Below, one piece after another: positions 32,034 through 44,316 of a DNA stretch of 64,000 nucleotides. Position 1 is the first letter of the stretch, and each line of letters opens with the position of its first letter. Under the pieces are notes generated by a model. The model ran no database searches and was not told where the DNA came from. It saw only the letters and a list, made by a program, of their open reading frames with translations. Both the position numbers and the translations under genes were made by a program. The stretch spans positions 248,001-312,000 of the forward strand of contig JAAVTG010000614.1 in NCBI GenBank assembly GCA_011947345.1. The letters are read 5' to 3'. This stretch comes from Phytophthora quininea. Taxonomy: Eukaryota; Oomycota; Peronosporomycetes; Peronosporales; Peronosporaceae.

Positions 32034-35000
32034 CTAGACCTTGCCCACAAAGCGATGCGTGAGCTTGTAGTTCGTGTCCAGCGTCTTGAGCAGCGATTTG
32101 CCAGTTGAATCTAACGCTGCATAAAGTTGCTCCTTTTCGTAAGGTGAGCACACGTCCAGCAGCGCAAACACACCGGGCCGCAACTTTTGCTGATATTTCA
32201 CTGGAAGTTTGTCGCGAGTTACCCCAACAAGAATGCCATCAGGAGATACACGACGTGTTTTCTAAGCTGGACGTCATGCTCCTTCATGTATCCGTACAGA
32301 CGCGCAAGATTGGAACTCCACTCCAAGCAATGCTGCGCGTTGTTCGCGTCCTCCGATACGAGCACGACCAGCTGAAGTAGTCCATTAGCTGCCTGGACGA
32401 GGTGCGGGATGCCATGAACCAACGAAGCGAAATGGTTCCGAACGATTCGTAGCAACAGCGTGTATGAAAGTGTCCATAGCTGATGCAGGTGTTCGGAACT
32501 GTAGACTTGGATTCCTGCTTGCCAACACGATACCGCAGCAACAAGTGGTTGAAAGCCAGTGAAGACATGTTGCAGCTCATGCGTTTTCCACGTAAACAAT
32601 TCGGCTTTGCAAAACACTTGTACAAACGCTTTCAAGTTCCACACGACCAGATCGCTTCCGTCTCCACCATCTTGTGCAACTCCAGCATGAAGAGACTGCA
32701 GCGCAAAGTTCTGAAGCAAAGCCTCAAGAATCATCTCCTTGCGCTCATTTAAAACTTGGCGTCGCAATGAGGTGAGTTTTCGTTCACCGCTCAAAACCAA
32801 ACACAAGGCGCGCAGTGCATTGAGCTTGCGTGGCGACTCACTAGCTATCAGCTCCTTCAAAATCGTCGCCAGAAGCAATCGGAATTCTTCCTTGTTTGCA
32901 TTAGCAATCAGTGCTTGTAGCGCTTTCACTGTGATCTTCTCGCTTGATTCGGCACTGGTTCCATTCGACGACAGTGAGAATGCCACAGCCAGAAGACAAC
33001 CATACGTCTCCAACGGTGTCACGAACGAGCGGAAGGCGCCATATTCCCGACAGAAGTTCTCAAAGAATATCCAAGCTGCTTGCCGCAGCTCAGTATCCGT
33101 GGTGTCAGAGCTTTCGACCAACAACTTCATTGAGACGGCTAAAGCACTTCCAACACGCTCCACAAGCAAATTCATCAGCCGGCTACTTTCTGTTTCCATA
33201 GGCTGCTTGATGCGCTGCGCATGAATGTGCAGCATCGACTGGTACTTAAGAAGCGCATTCAGGATCTTCAGGGATAGCGAATTGTTTGCTGCCTTGCACA
33301 TATTTTCGCGGGACATCATGTCAACAACGTTGTTGATGAAGTTCTCTTCCTCCGAAGATGTTTTCTTGACACTCAAAGCTAATGCCTCTACGACAATCGT
33401 AGCACGCTCTAACACTTGTGTAGGCGTTTGTTTCTTAGTGTTTACGACGTTGCATAGCAACTCCTTGATAAACGCGTCGTCGCCGATGTCCAAATAGTGA
33501 CGAAGAACTTCAGCAACAAGATCAACGCCCACAGCACTGTCAGTAACAAGCTGCGCAATAATAAATCGTACTCCATCGCGCAGTCGTTTATCAGATTGCG
33601 AATGCTCTTTCTTGATAGTTTGCATTTTCACTGCAATGTCACTGAATCGAAGTTGAGTCCACGCCAACAAGTGAACGCACGCGTCATTTTTCTCCGTTGC
33701 GTTATCAAGAGACGTTCTGATTGTCTTGTAGAGAGATAGCGCGATAGACAATAAATCACCGCAATCTTCAGGTTTGAGATAGTTAGCTGGAAGGTCCAGT
33801 AGGAATCGGAAGAAACAAGTCACCTTCAGACATTGAGGAGACTTATTTTGCGCTTCATCCATGTACTCAGTAACCATTGCTACCAAAGCAGCAGGCGCAA
33901 CTTCACGCAGGCTGGTAATCTCGTAAAACTCAGCGTCGCAAATGATTCGTCTAGCCGCACCATCAAAGTCCCCGGATACTGACTCATCGATAAAAGCCCC
34001 CAGAATATCTCGAAAGAATCGAACACAATCTTCGCCATTTGCGTCCGCCAGTAATTCCGGAAGATGAAAGCCTACCGTCTCCCAGCACTTCCATTGAACA
34101 ACGTACGTAAGCACAAGTCGGGTCACCCGTTCCCGTTCCGTGCCTGAAGCTTCAATGGTGCGGGACGAATCATCGTCTGCCAAATCCATATTGCTTCCCG
34201 TTTTTCGCAGCCAATATACACAAACCTTGATAATTCCTGAAGCTCCAAGACCGTGATCAGTGACCACTCTATTTTTGTCTCTCCATCTTTCTTTTTGTGC
34301 GCTTTCTTCTTAGCCTTTAGGCAGGCATTCGTCATGAATAAAAGCTTTTCCATCACTGAGCCAAACACGTTTCCTTCCAACTTACTGAACATCACATCAA
34401 AAGTCTGTTCGCGGACAGCAGCACTCAGCACAGTGTCAAACATTAATAATTCGCCAAAAACACAAAACAGTTCTCTTTCATAAGACGAATAAGAATTGCT
34501 GATTTGTGCGAGTCGTTCTGCCAACGGCGTTAGCAGTCTTTCATGGGTTCGGGAGACAAGAGACACAACCTTGCTCCGATTCTGAGGTACTACGTGAACT
34601 TCCTGCACAAATGTCTGGAATAGGAAACGCACAAGCGCCACACCATTAGCATCATTTTCTCCAGCCGTTGAATAGGCCGCAATTTGCTCCACAAACAAAT
34701 TCCACAGCACATCCATTTGACCGGGCGGAAGCGTCATGAATGCCTTTCGTAATGCGCCCTCACATAACGGCAGCGCAAACAACTTGTAAAGGCCCTCCAC
34801 CGCCTGCTTTGCCCCAAATGCAGCCCGGAGAAATCCATCAAGAAGACGCATAGAATCATACGCGCGAACCAGGTCTACCACAGTGCTACTAGCAGCAGCA
34901 ATAACGCTGTCATCGCCGTCATTCTGCGAGTGTTGTTGTTGAGACCCGAGTAAATCAAAAATCTGCACAAGACAGTCGTTCACAAGATTAGGCGAGCACT

Positions 35001-36499
35001 TGACGGCGCTCGATATAATCTGGCACTGTTGAGCCGCTTGCCTGGCATTTGCACGTTCAATTTGTTCTGGTTGAAGGATCTTCAAGAAGGACGACAGCAC
35101 TTTCTCCATCATCTGAAATTGTTCCCGCTCCTCCGTGTCTTCAGTCACACGATACACATCATACTCAGATAACGCGCGAAACAGCGACTTGTATAACGTT
35201 ACCAGCACTTCCAAAAATTGCCGTCTTGAGATTTTTGAAGGCCAGGAATGCCACAGCAGACAGCTCAGACCAGAACTTGAACGGCGAGAACACCGTAGAG
35301 GTGGTCGCGATCACGATCGCCGCACGCTTTCGACTTGTTTTCAGGTCTGTCTTGGTGTCCTCAATTTTCGAGTGCGCCGCAGCTCGAATGCGCTTGGCGA
35401 AGCTACAAACAAGTACATCGAAAAAGCCACCAGTGGATGCCTTCAACTCTGGGCTCACCTCTGCGTCCATCAAGAAATTCAGGAACTCATCAAACAAGTT
35501 CTTTTGATAAGACACCAAGCCTGGAGCTGCTCCTTTTCCTCCTTTCCGGCGCTTTTTCGGCTTGGATTCGCCTTCAGCAGGCTCGTTCGTTCCACTCGCT
35601 TCACTTTTCTGCCACACGGCGCTGTGAACCATAGCGCCACCGAACTGGTAGATATGCTCCTCGTCAAACAGCGCATCTTCCACCACCCTGTCTAGCAGAG
35701 CAACGATCTCACCAACTCCCGTAACGCCCTGCCCCTGCAGCGTGGCCAGCTCGTACCGATACATCACAAAATCCCGTAACGACGTCTTCGCAATAGCGAG
35801 GAACACCTTCTTCTTGTTAGTCTGGGTCTTCTGCAATTCCTGGAACACAAATAATGCCGCATGGACCACATCCACGTATAGTCCTTCCCGTTCGTTCTTC
35901 TCTTCAACTTGAGGCGTCTTTAACGACTTAAACACTGCCGCCAGCGCTCTCTTTAGGAAAATTGCGTACACATTGGTAGGCGGTCGATACATCTGGAAGT
36001 TAGCGGTGGTGGTGGTCAACCGCTCGCTCGGGAGTCCAAACAGGTAGAGGAAGATGCTCTTAACGTCCTCCAGTGTCTGTGGTGCGTCTTCATCTTCGTG
36101 GACCTTCTCCAGCGTCTCCGACAGCGCCACCAGCAGCAAATTGCACGAATTCAGGGGCAGCGTTGCCAGTTGTTGGTCTCCGGTCACGGCGAACGCGTTA
36201 AGCGCCAGCTGCAGTAGGTGCAATCCCTGACTCGTCTGCTTTGGTCGTAGCTCTTCGTCCTTGCGGGCCTTGGTGACCAGGAACACGGCGAATTGCAGCA
36301 CCTCGGAGGTCATGCGCTGCCACGGCAGGTTGAAGGCTTGCTCGGCACGGCCCAGCGCGCTCTGCGGGCCGAAGTGACCGTTCTCGTCGGGCTGCATCAG
36401 CTTGAAGCCGGCCCGCACCAGCCTAGCGTCATCGTCGTAGCCGCGGCGGGTGCGTTGCCAGCGCACGAGCGCCAGCAAGGCGTCCGAGTCCGGCGTCAT
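32034..36499 (-). CDS. URB2: Ribosome biogenesis protein Urb2/Npa2-like
   Basis: About 1,490 residues of mostly helical repeats, no introns. It starts at ATG 36499 (MTPDSDALLALVRW). A basic patch KPKKRRKGGKG near residue 320 suits nucleolar localisation. The C-terminus, RPGVFALLDVCSPYEKEQL to THRFVGKV, is the conserved Urb2 end. Urb2 acts in early 60S pre-rRNA processing. Frame changes occur near 35232 (A run), near 34198 and at CCCC 32222-32225, and the segments join smoothly once corrected. It converges on the WW-domain gene with 67 bp between stops. Confidence 0.8.
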
Positions 36500-36786
36500 C
36501 CTTCGAGTTGGTTGGTTGTGAAGTAAAATCGTATCGACCCCAAAATAAGGAAAATATAGATACCCAAAATTGCTAGTATTTGAAGATGGCTACAACTGCA
36601 ACGTAAAATTAGCAGTTCCGAACTCCAGCAACCATCGAGCTCTTCACTACGTGCCGCTGCGGCCAGTCGTGGTCCGATCCACGCGTGCCACACTTTTGCC
36701 AGCTCATCAACAGCGAGTCCGTGCCAGTGACGCTGCAATCTTCAGATCAAGCCGCTCAAAGCCGCGGGACGTCCAGGAAACGAGCA

Positions 36787-39130
36787 ATGTCGCCAACGCC
36801 CAACAGCGAGAAGGTTTCATCTCGCAAGGCGACTGCAGATAATAAGGAGGACGCTGTCATAACAAGCAAGAAATCGGAGGATGGCTCTTCTCAGTCAGTG
36901 ACTCCAGTGCCTTCTCGACGCAACGGCAAGTCCGAGAACATCCAGGTGTTCATCCGCATCCGACCGCTAATTAACCGCGAGACGACACAGGAACAACTGG
37001 CAGGAACGCACTCCATCCGAGCAACCGACCCACAGGTGTGTTGTTTTACACTTCTGAACTCTCTACTGTGGGGTTAATCTGTTTTAAATTGTCCTCTAGA
37101 CTATCGAAGTGCGAACGTCCGAGTCGACAATCAAGTGTTCGTATGATGCAGTCTTTGACCATACCTTCTCGCAAGAGCAAGTCTATGATCGAGTGCGAGA
37201 GTGCACCGAGTCATTTCTGCAAGGATTTAACTCCACGCTCTTCGCCTACGGCCAGACTGGTAGCGGCAAGTCCTTCACCATGTTTGGCGCCGAGACCGAC
37301 TTGTCGAGATACCGTCCAGGGCTTCAAAACAGTCAGGCAGGCATCATCCCGCGAGCGATTAAAGAGATCTTCGCTGCCACAGTACAGATGGAGGCTGATG
37401 CACAGGCGACAGTATTCTGTTCGTTTGTGCAGATCTACAACGAACAGATCTTCGACCTCCTGCGGGACACGCAGATGAACTCGCCGCTGGAAATTCACGA
37501 GGACCGCCAGAATGGGATCTTCGTTGAAGGACTGTCTGAATACGCTGTGCGGAGTGTTGGTGATTGTCTTCAATTGCTGCAAGCCGGCGAGCAAAATCGA
37601 GCAGTACGATCGACACACATGAACCAGGTCAGTAGTCGCAGCCACAGCGCTTTCCAGCTGCTGCTCGAGCAACGACGGAAAGATGGCACAGTGCTCAAAT
37701 CAAAGTTTAATCTCGTGGATCTCGCTGGCTCCGAGAAGTGGAATATGGGCACCGAAATGCGGGATCACCACATTTCGGAGATGACCAACATCAACTTAAG
37801 TTTGCACACACTGGGGAGGTGTATCGCAGCGCTATCCAGCAAGTCTTCGGGTGGCCCGACGCACGTTCCGTACCGTGATTCAAAACTGACTCGGTTGCTA
37901 CAGGACAGTCTGGGTGGCAACACCAAGACCAAGATCATCGCAACGCTATCTCCATCGATTGATTGTGTGGAGGAGTCAATTTCGACGCTTAAATTCGCAG
38001 ATCGAGCCAAGAAAGTGATGGTAATGGTTCGGGTGAACGAGCAACGTGAGATTGATCCTGCCTATGTGGAAAAGCTTCAAGAAGAGATCGAGCAGCTCCG
38101 AGAAGTCGTACGATTGCTTCAATTGCCTGGCAACGCCGACCCAGCCAGTGGTGATGATGATGGAGACGGGGATGGAAACAACAACGAAGACTTTGAAGAA
38201 GGAAACGAACAAGCTTCCACTGGGCTGAAGGCGAGAGTTGTACGTTTGGTGCATGAAAACACGGAACTTAAACACCAACTCGACAAACAGCAGAAGGAGC
38301 TGGAGAAACTGCGACTGCAATCCACTTCAAAAAGTAGTTTAACGCCGACTAGTTTTGCTGACCCGCAGGTTCTCCAGGCAAAGCAGGTATCGCACATCTC
38401 GTGATCTATCTGCGCTATACTCAGAACTGACAGCTTTGTTGTGACAGCATTTGGAGATAACCGTTCATCAACTGAAGGATGCCTCAGATCGTTTTTTCCG
38501 CTTTGAAATCGAGGAGGAGGAGCTCAAAGCAATTCATTCGCGGTTGTTTCAAGGTGTTCACAGTGTGCCGAGCAGCTCCTCACCGTCCTCTTCTGCAAGT
38601 TCACCACTATCTACTGGAGGCAGAAGCAACAACAATTTTGGTTCTGTGAAGCCACGACCTCGTACGTAGAGAAAGTCGCTTTTTTTGTCTTAGTTTCATG
38701 CTCACATATGTTGGCAAATACAGCGGTGAAGTTGCGGCCATTTAGCTCGTTTACGACGCCCGGAGGCCCAGCACCAGTAAAGCTTGCAGCTCCGATGGAT
38801 ATGGTGTACCGGGTCCGCGGTCGCACATCGAGTGTCGACGCTAGTGCAAGTGGGGAGTGCTGGAAAAATGACGTGCAAGCTGCTCCAGCAATGACTGTCG
38901 AAAAAGAATTGGAACTGTCACGGAAGGCCATCGAGAAGCAAACGAAGCTGCAGAACTGGCTCATTGAGAAGGAGAGGAGAGAAATTTTTAAGCTCCAGCA
39001 AGAACAGCAGTTTATTGACGAACAACGGAAATACGCGGCAGAAAAGGATGCTAAATTCTTTAAGCGCGCGGCAGCTACCAAAAAGAAACTGTTGTTGGCA
39101 TCATCGTTAGCGGAAACATCGGAGCAATAG
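36787..39130 (+). CDS. Kinesin motor protein, N-terminal motor with coiled-coil tail
   Basis: Exons 36787-37035, 37100-38386, 38448-38661 and 38724-39130 join in phase to about 718 residues. The motor domain shows VFIRIRPL, the P-loop GQTGSGKSFTMFG, switch I NQVSSRSHSAF, switch II DLAGSEKW and the microtubule-binding VPYRDSKLTRLLQDSLGGNT. A neck/stalk follows, with short heptads (EKLQEEIEQLREVVRLL), an acidic insert, Ser-rich linkers and a Lys/Glu-rich C-terminal coiled coil. The tail does not let me assign one of the named kinesin classes. ATG 36787 (MSPTPNSEK) is the first methionine before the motor. Confidence 0.92.
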
Positions 39131-39517
39131 TGTGTGGATCACAACGCACCGCGATAAGGGAGCCCTTCCAACTGTACGCCACATGGCAGATACATTGCCG
39201 TGTAGAGCCACAGGGAAATTTCGCTCCAGGGCATGGCGGACCTCGACTGGGACTGGATGAGGTCCTGGAATTCTACCAGCTGGGATCTCATCGATATGCA
39301 TCGGCGCATTAGGTTGGTGATGTTGATTGCTTCAACGAGAAGCAGACCAGCGAGATGACTGCACGATAATTGGTTTCTCCTACGTGAATTTGCGCATTAT
39401 TTATCCGCATTGGCGGCATTCAGTCGAAAAGTTGGCAATTGTTTAATGCGCGGGGCTGCTCTCTTGAAGAACTGGAGAACAGTAAATGCATCTCTATTAG
39501 CTTGTGTTTTCTTTTCT
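39131..39517. other. Intergenic between kinesin and the SDN-type exonuclease
   Basis: 387 bp between convergent genes. A 41-codon open frame at 39233-39358 (MADLDWDWMRSWNSTSW) has coding-like composition but no family, and is left unassigned. Confidence 0.35.
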
Positions 39518-40999
39518 CTAAAGAATGCCAAGCGTCACGTTCTTGAACGTCTGGCCCCTTTCGTTCACGACACCAATCATTTTCTGTGGACGTCCGATGG
39601 CATCTTCAGTGGTTTTGGGCGTTCCGGCGCTCTCGAACGCAAGCGCAGCATGGGCATTCGTGGAGAAGGTCACATTGCACGAGCCACGATTCTTTTCGGT
39701 AGCCACATTATGTTCTCCACAGCGACAGGAACAATCTTGGCCGTTTGAATGAAATACTTCTCGATGTCGCGGCTGGTCACTCCCTTTGGAATGCGATGTA
39801 CTCGTAAGCGGCAGGATCGTGCAATCACGGCCTCCGATTTCGTTGCGCCCAGGTTGACGATGGACGCTGCATTTACAGGGGCTTTCACCGGTATTGGCTT
39901 GGGGACTTGGCTCGGATGGCTCGGGTCGAAAGCCGTCGGGATGAGCTGGGCTGGTCCTTTGTATTCCACCGCCTGCTCTATGGTTTCTTTAAGCTGCGCA
40001 GCGATTCCACGGGGTCTTCATCGTCATGTTTTTGCGGGGTCCATGCAGCTCCAGCGCTGACGGGATGATTCGTCCAGTTGTATGCCTTACAGCGTACTTG
40101 GCTGCCATCATGGATGCTTGAGCATCGACTGTACTGTCGTGACCATCGGGCATTTCAAAGCCCAAAAGAAACTTGGTCAGGTCCTTCAGGCCGGGAGTGA
40201 CTCGCTTCGGGTCTCCGTCTTTCCGCTGGAAAATGAGCGCCGTATCGATCACTCGTGTGTGGTTGATGCGCATACTGGCCAGATCGCCGAACACCGAGTG
40301 ACCGACCACGATCGTGTCCTTGTTGATGAATTTGAGCATCTTCTTTTGGGCCTTGGCCATGGAGATCTTGCACTCGGCAATTTGCTCGGGCGTGATGCCG
40401 TGGATGTCCGTCTTGGGGTCCACCATGCTGTAGCCCGGCTCCGGCTGGTGCACGATGAAGTCGGAGAGGATGTTCCTCAGCATGTTCTCGCCGTCCACGG
40501 CGGAGACTCGACATAATGCCTTAGGGTAGTGCTGTCCTGTAGCGTGGTTGGACGTGACGCACATCTCGCAATCCAGCGCAACAATCTTGAGGTGGGTCTT
40601 CTTCTTCTTGCTGCGGGTGCTCACCCAGCCAGGCGCATCCGCCGGAAAGCTAAACATGCGCTCGAATTTTTCATGCTGCTGCGTGAGCTGAACCAGCTTC
40701 TCCCACTCGGCGTCCGTCACGTCGTAGCCCACGTCGCCATCGGGCGATAGCAGCTTGTTCATCACGTCCATGGCCGCCACCGTCACCTCCGTCACGCGCT
40801 GCTTCTTCTTCTGGCTCTGCTCCTGCGGGTTTTTCAGCTGCTGCATCTTGCGCTTGCGCAGCGTGCGCATCAGCTTCGCCGACACGGCTGGCGTCGTCGT
40901 AGCGGACGTCGGCGCCGCCATCTCTTCCTTCATGGCACAATGTCCAATCAAGCGCAGTAGAAATTCGAGGGCCAACGATTGGTTGAAAACCTGCTGCAT
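39518..40999 (-). CDS. DEDDh 3'-5' exonuclease with C-terminal RRM, SDN/REXO5 type
   Basis: The exonuclease core shows Exo I IVALDCEMCVT, the TDIHGIT segment, Exo II VVGHSVFGDLASM, VIDTALIF and Exo III HDSTVDAQASMMAAKYAV. The acidic residues and His of the DEDDh class are present. A basic N-terminal region precedes it. The C-terminus carries an RRM with RNP2-like LRVHRIP and RNP1-like RGSCNVTF. Exonuclease plus RRM is the layout of plant small-RNA-degrading nucleases (SDN) and animal REXO5, which trim small or structured RNAs. Frames change near 40008 (CCCC, possibly one base long) and near 39712. ATG 40999 is the longest start; 40933 is an alternative. It is divergent from the Ap4A phosphorylase, 58 bp away. 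Confidence 0.75.
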
Positions 41000-41057
41000 T
41001 CATTTATGTCCATCACACCAAAATCTCCTTTTGACAATCAGATTGACGACCACCGAG

Positions 41058-42247
41058 ATGCTGCGCAAGTCGATGCTGGATGTGACGCAGCGCGCGACGC
41101 AGTCGCAGGCGCTCAAGAAGATCACGGCGGGCTACGAGCTGTTACCCCGGCCGAGCATGGCGTACGCTACATCCTGTGGTCGGCGGACGCGGCGCACTCC
41201 AAGCCGACGCCGTCAAAGCCGCTCGAGTCCCATGACCAGCAGCCCACGCCCAAGCAGGACAAGAAACCATTCAGGGACCCGTTCGCCAAGGAGAATCTGG
41301 AGGCAGACCTCTTTGTGACGCAGCTCCACGGCACCCACAACCTGGTGCTCAACAAGTTCAACGTGGCGGACGAGCACGTGGTGCTGCCCACGATCGAGTT
41401 CGCGCCGCAGGAGCAGCCTCTGGACGCCGCCGACTTCCGCGCCGTGTGGACGGCCATGCAGGGCCTCGACGCGTTCGCCTTTTCAACTGTGGCTTCAACA
41501 GTGGTGCCAGGTACTGGCATTATATTTGCTATCAAAGCACACGCAGAACTGACGAGCTCTTGTCTTGCATCCAGCCAGCCCCACAAGCACATGCAACTCA
41601 TGACGTATCCATCAATGAAGGCCATCACGGGGCTGGATATGGTAAGCAGGATGCGAATCTTATTCGAATGGCTCGGGTGATGCAGCGGCCCTCACCGCGA
41701 CTGCTTGTCTGCTTGTAGCCACCACTGCTGCACTTCATCGATCAAACGCTGCAGAGCAACTCGACGACCGAGACCGTGCAGCTGCCGGAGCTGCCGTTCT
41801 GCCACTTCCTGCATCGCATCGATCTCAATCAGGATGTCGACAGCGAGAAGGCTACAGGTAAGTCCCGTAGTGGCCATCCTCCTGCGGACCACTGTGCTAA
41901 CGCTCCGATTCCTCTGCGTCCACTTCTTGTTCTTCCTCAGCGATCATCACCGCCATCTACAACAAAATGCTCCACCAAATGAACACCACCAAGTACCCCG
42001 TCGACACCACGCAGCCGGCAACCGCCACGGCGCCCTCGTTACCCGTAGCGTACAACCTGCTGCTGACGTCGTCGTTCCTCTTTTGATCCCGAGAAAGATG
42101 CAAGCGTTCAACGGCATCGAGGTCAACTCGATCGGCTTTATTGGGAGCTTCTTCGTCCGCAACCAGGAGCAGCGTGTCTTCTTCGAGACCCACGGCGGAC
42201 CGATGGAACTGCTGCGTCAAGTCACGTTTCCACCACAAACCAACTAG
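41058..42247 (+). CDS. Ap4A phosphorylase / ATP adenylyltransferase (APA1/2 type)
   Basis: Exons 41058-41510, 41575-41641, 41719-41857 and 41941-42247. Motifs in order: KENLEADLFVTQL, HNLVLNKFNVADEHVVLPT, then across intron 1 NSGAS|QPHKHMQ, the HIT-like active-site segment with the nucleophilic His, and the C-terminal PRKMQAFNGIEVNSIGFIGS. The enzyme splits diadenosine tetraphosphate with phosphate to ADP and ATP. Frame changes at CCCC 41145-41148 and TTTT 42081-42084 each need one extra base. ATG 41058 precedes the conserved LRKSMLDVTQRA. Confidence 0.88.
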
Positions 42248-42511
42248 AACAGCGACAGCAAAGTGTGTTGATAATAAATGTAGCGCTCGCTTGCACGAGG
42301 CTCAAGTGGATTTGTGTTTCTGTTTCCTCGCACATTGGCGGCGCCACAGGCGGCAGCCACCGTGCCTAATACTTAAGTTCCTCTCACTCACCAAATAAAT
42401 AAATAAAAAAACAACGATCCGGGCGCTCCTCCTCGTTCTCTGCGACTCTGAAGGCGGCGATCCGCTTCGATCGTGGTCGTGGATCCATAAGCCACAGCGG
42501 CTTGAACACGC

Positions 42512-43282
42512 TTAGTAGAGGCCAATACCCGAGCCAAACGTCTCGAGGGTGTTGGCCTTCCAGCCGTTCAGGTTCATGTGTCGGTTCTTGGCGCGCAGCA
42601 AGAGCTCCATCTGCTGGGTGAACGACTCCTCCACCTCGAGGAACGCCATGACGTCCTGCAGGAACTTGCACTCCGGGTGCCACGAGCCGGGCTGTGTGCG
42701 GTGCAGGATGGCAAAGATGATGTGTAGGAAGTTGTCCATCTCCTGCTGGCGCTTGGTCAGGTCGCTCTCGCTCTCGCCCAGGCTCAGGAAGGGCATCCGT
42801 GTGAACTTGAGCCGCTCCAGGCACGTGCGCGTGACGTCGAACGGGCAGCCGTCGCCCTCGCAGCGGCACTTGTGGCTGCGGCCGGAGAGCAGGCACGTCG
42901 GGTCGCGCAGACTTCCCACGCGCAGCAGCAGCGACTTGCGGAAGCGCCTGAAGTCGTCGAAGGACCGCGCCACGAGCCGGCAGGACTCGCGCTCGTCCGA
43001 GAAGGCGCGGCGACCGGGGATGAGCCGCTCCACGGACACGACGAAGGACAGGTTCTTGCGCGGGCCTTCGAAGTGCGAGACCGAGGCCGAGAGCTTCTTG
43101 AGGATGGAGGGGTCCACTGCGCAGCCGGCGGCGCTCACGGCGCGCTCGATGAAGGCGCCCGAGCGGCGCGGCAGGTACAGCTCGCCGTCGTTAGCGACCG
43201 TGACCCGCCGCGTGACGGACTGCGGGGACAGCGACGGCTGCAGGGCCGCCACTTGCATCGAGTTGGTGGACGCGTGCATCAT
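42512..43282 (-). CDS. PX-domain-like protein with Cys-rich insertion
   Basis: 256 residues, intact. ATG 43282 (MMHASTNSMQ) is followed by a linker. The PX-like fold has LSFVVSVERLIPG, the RSFDDFRRFRKSL block (typical PX basic/aromatic patch), RMPFLSLGESESDLTKRQQ and the helix FLHIIFAILHR. Between them is a short cysteine insertion (HKCRCEGDGCPF). PX domains bind phosphoinositides and direct proteins to endosomal membranes. The C-terminal EESFTQQMELLLRAKNRH is helical. Much of the antisense sequence is open because of high GC and is ignored. Confidence 0.7.
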   Translation of the reverse strand: MMHASTNSMQVAALQPSLSPQSVTRRVTVANDGELYLPRRSGAFIERAVSAAGCAVDPSILKKLSASVSHFEGPRKNLSFVVSVERLIPGRRAFSDERESCRLVARSFDDFRRFRKSLLLRVGSLRDPTCLLSGRSHKCRCEGDGCPFDVTRTCLERLKFTRMPFLSLGESESDLTKRQQEMDNFLHIIFAILHRTQPGSWHPECKFLQDVMAFLEVEESFTQQMELLLRAKNRHMNLNGWKANTLETFGSGIGLY

Positions 43283-44316
43283 GGTGTCACTAGCAGCAGC
43301 AGCGGATTCAGAACTGGGGAGAACAGCCAGGGAAACCGCCGGTCGGTGCGACAGTTCGTTCGCGGCTCGCTTTTCCTTGACACGGAAGAAGGCAAAGTGA
43401 GGCTGTGGATTGCGCCGAAAACCAGTGTGGTGTGGTGCACACCAAGGCGTTTCCCGCGCCGTCCGGTCTCTACCGATCCTGGCCGGTTTCTGCGAAATGT
43501 TAAACGTGGCTATGAACCCTGCCCACCGTCGTTTTTGTAGACATTTGACAAGAAATGACTTGCGGTTTGTATACCGTCCGAAGCTGACATTTAGACAAAT
43601 GTTTCTAAAACTGGAAGCCGCGCATTTCCTGCCGATTTTCGGCTTGCCGTTTGTATGGCCGGCGTTTTTGGCCGGAAAGCTGCCCGCAAAATGGGCCACC
43701 TCGGCCGTGTTGGCCTCGCGTCGCCGCCTCGGATCGTGATCAAGCACGCGCGTTTGCCTCGCAGCTGGCGGGCCATACTGCCAGCTGCGGACGCGGCCTT
43801 CATGCCTTGAGTGGTTCTCGCGGGACGACGATAAAGAAACGGCCGTCCGGAATGCGGTGGGGCAAGGCACTGCGTCGGCGACGCCGAGCGGTCTCGCACT
43901 TTGGCTGCCACGGCTCGCAGCGACCTGGTTCGGCCACACTCGAGTAACTTTACCAGCGCACGCCACTGCATTTCACCCGCGCCGAGCAGAGCGCCGGGAA
44001 CTCGCAGCACTGGCACCTTCCGCCCTGCCATTACGGCGGCCACGCATTGACGGGGTCTTCGGGCCTTCGGGCCCGCAAAGCCAATTCGCGCTGCCCGCTT
44101 GACTTGGGAAGGCAGATCGTCCGATCGAGCGCGTGCGAGCCAAGCCTAGGGCGGTTTCGCAGGTCGCCATACAAGCGCCCAGTCAGAACCGACTATCGGG
44201 CAACTTCAAGGCAGCGGTTGAAGTCGCCGATCCAGCCAGCGCCGACTAAGACGCCGCCTCGAGTCAGGCGTGATTTGCGCGACGCAGGACTCTCCTGCCT
44301 GCCTGCCTGCTTGTGG
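43283..44316. other. GC-rich intergenic region between divergent genes
   Basis: About 1 kb. Several overlapping open frames on both strands are low-complexity and mutually exclusive, as expected from GC richness. A short CTGCC-type repeat (TGCCTGCCTGCC) lies near 44297-44308. No gene is called. Confidence 0.4.

Noticed and set aside
42872..43540. Plus-strand open frames opposite the PX gene
   Set aside because: Shadow of the PX gene: no motif and Arg/Ala-rich composition typical of antisense GC-rich frames.
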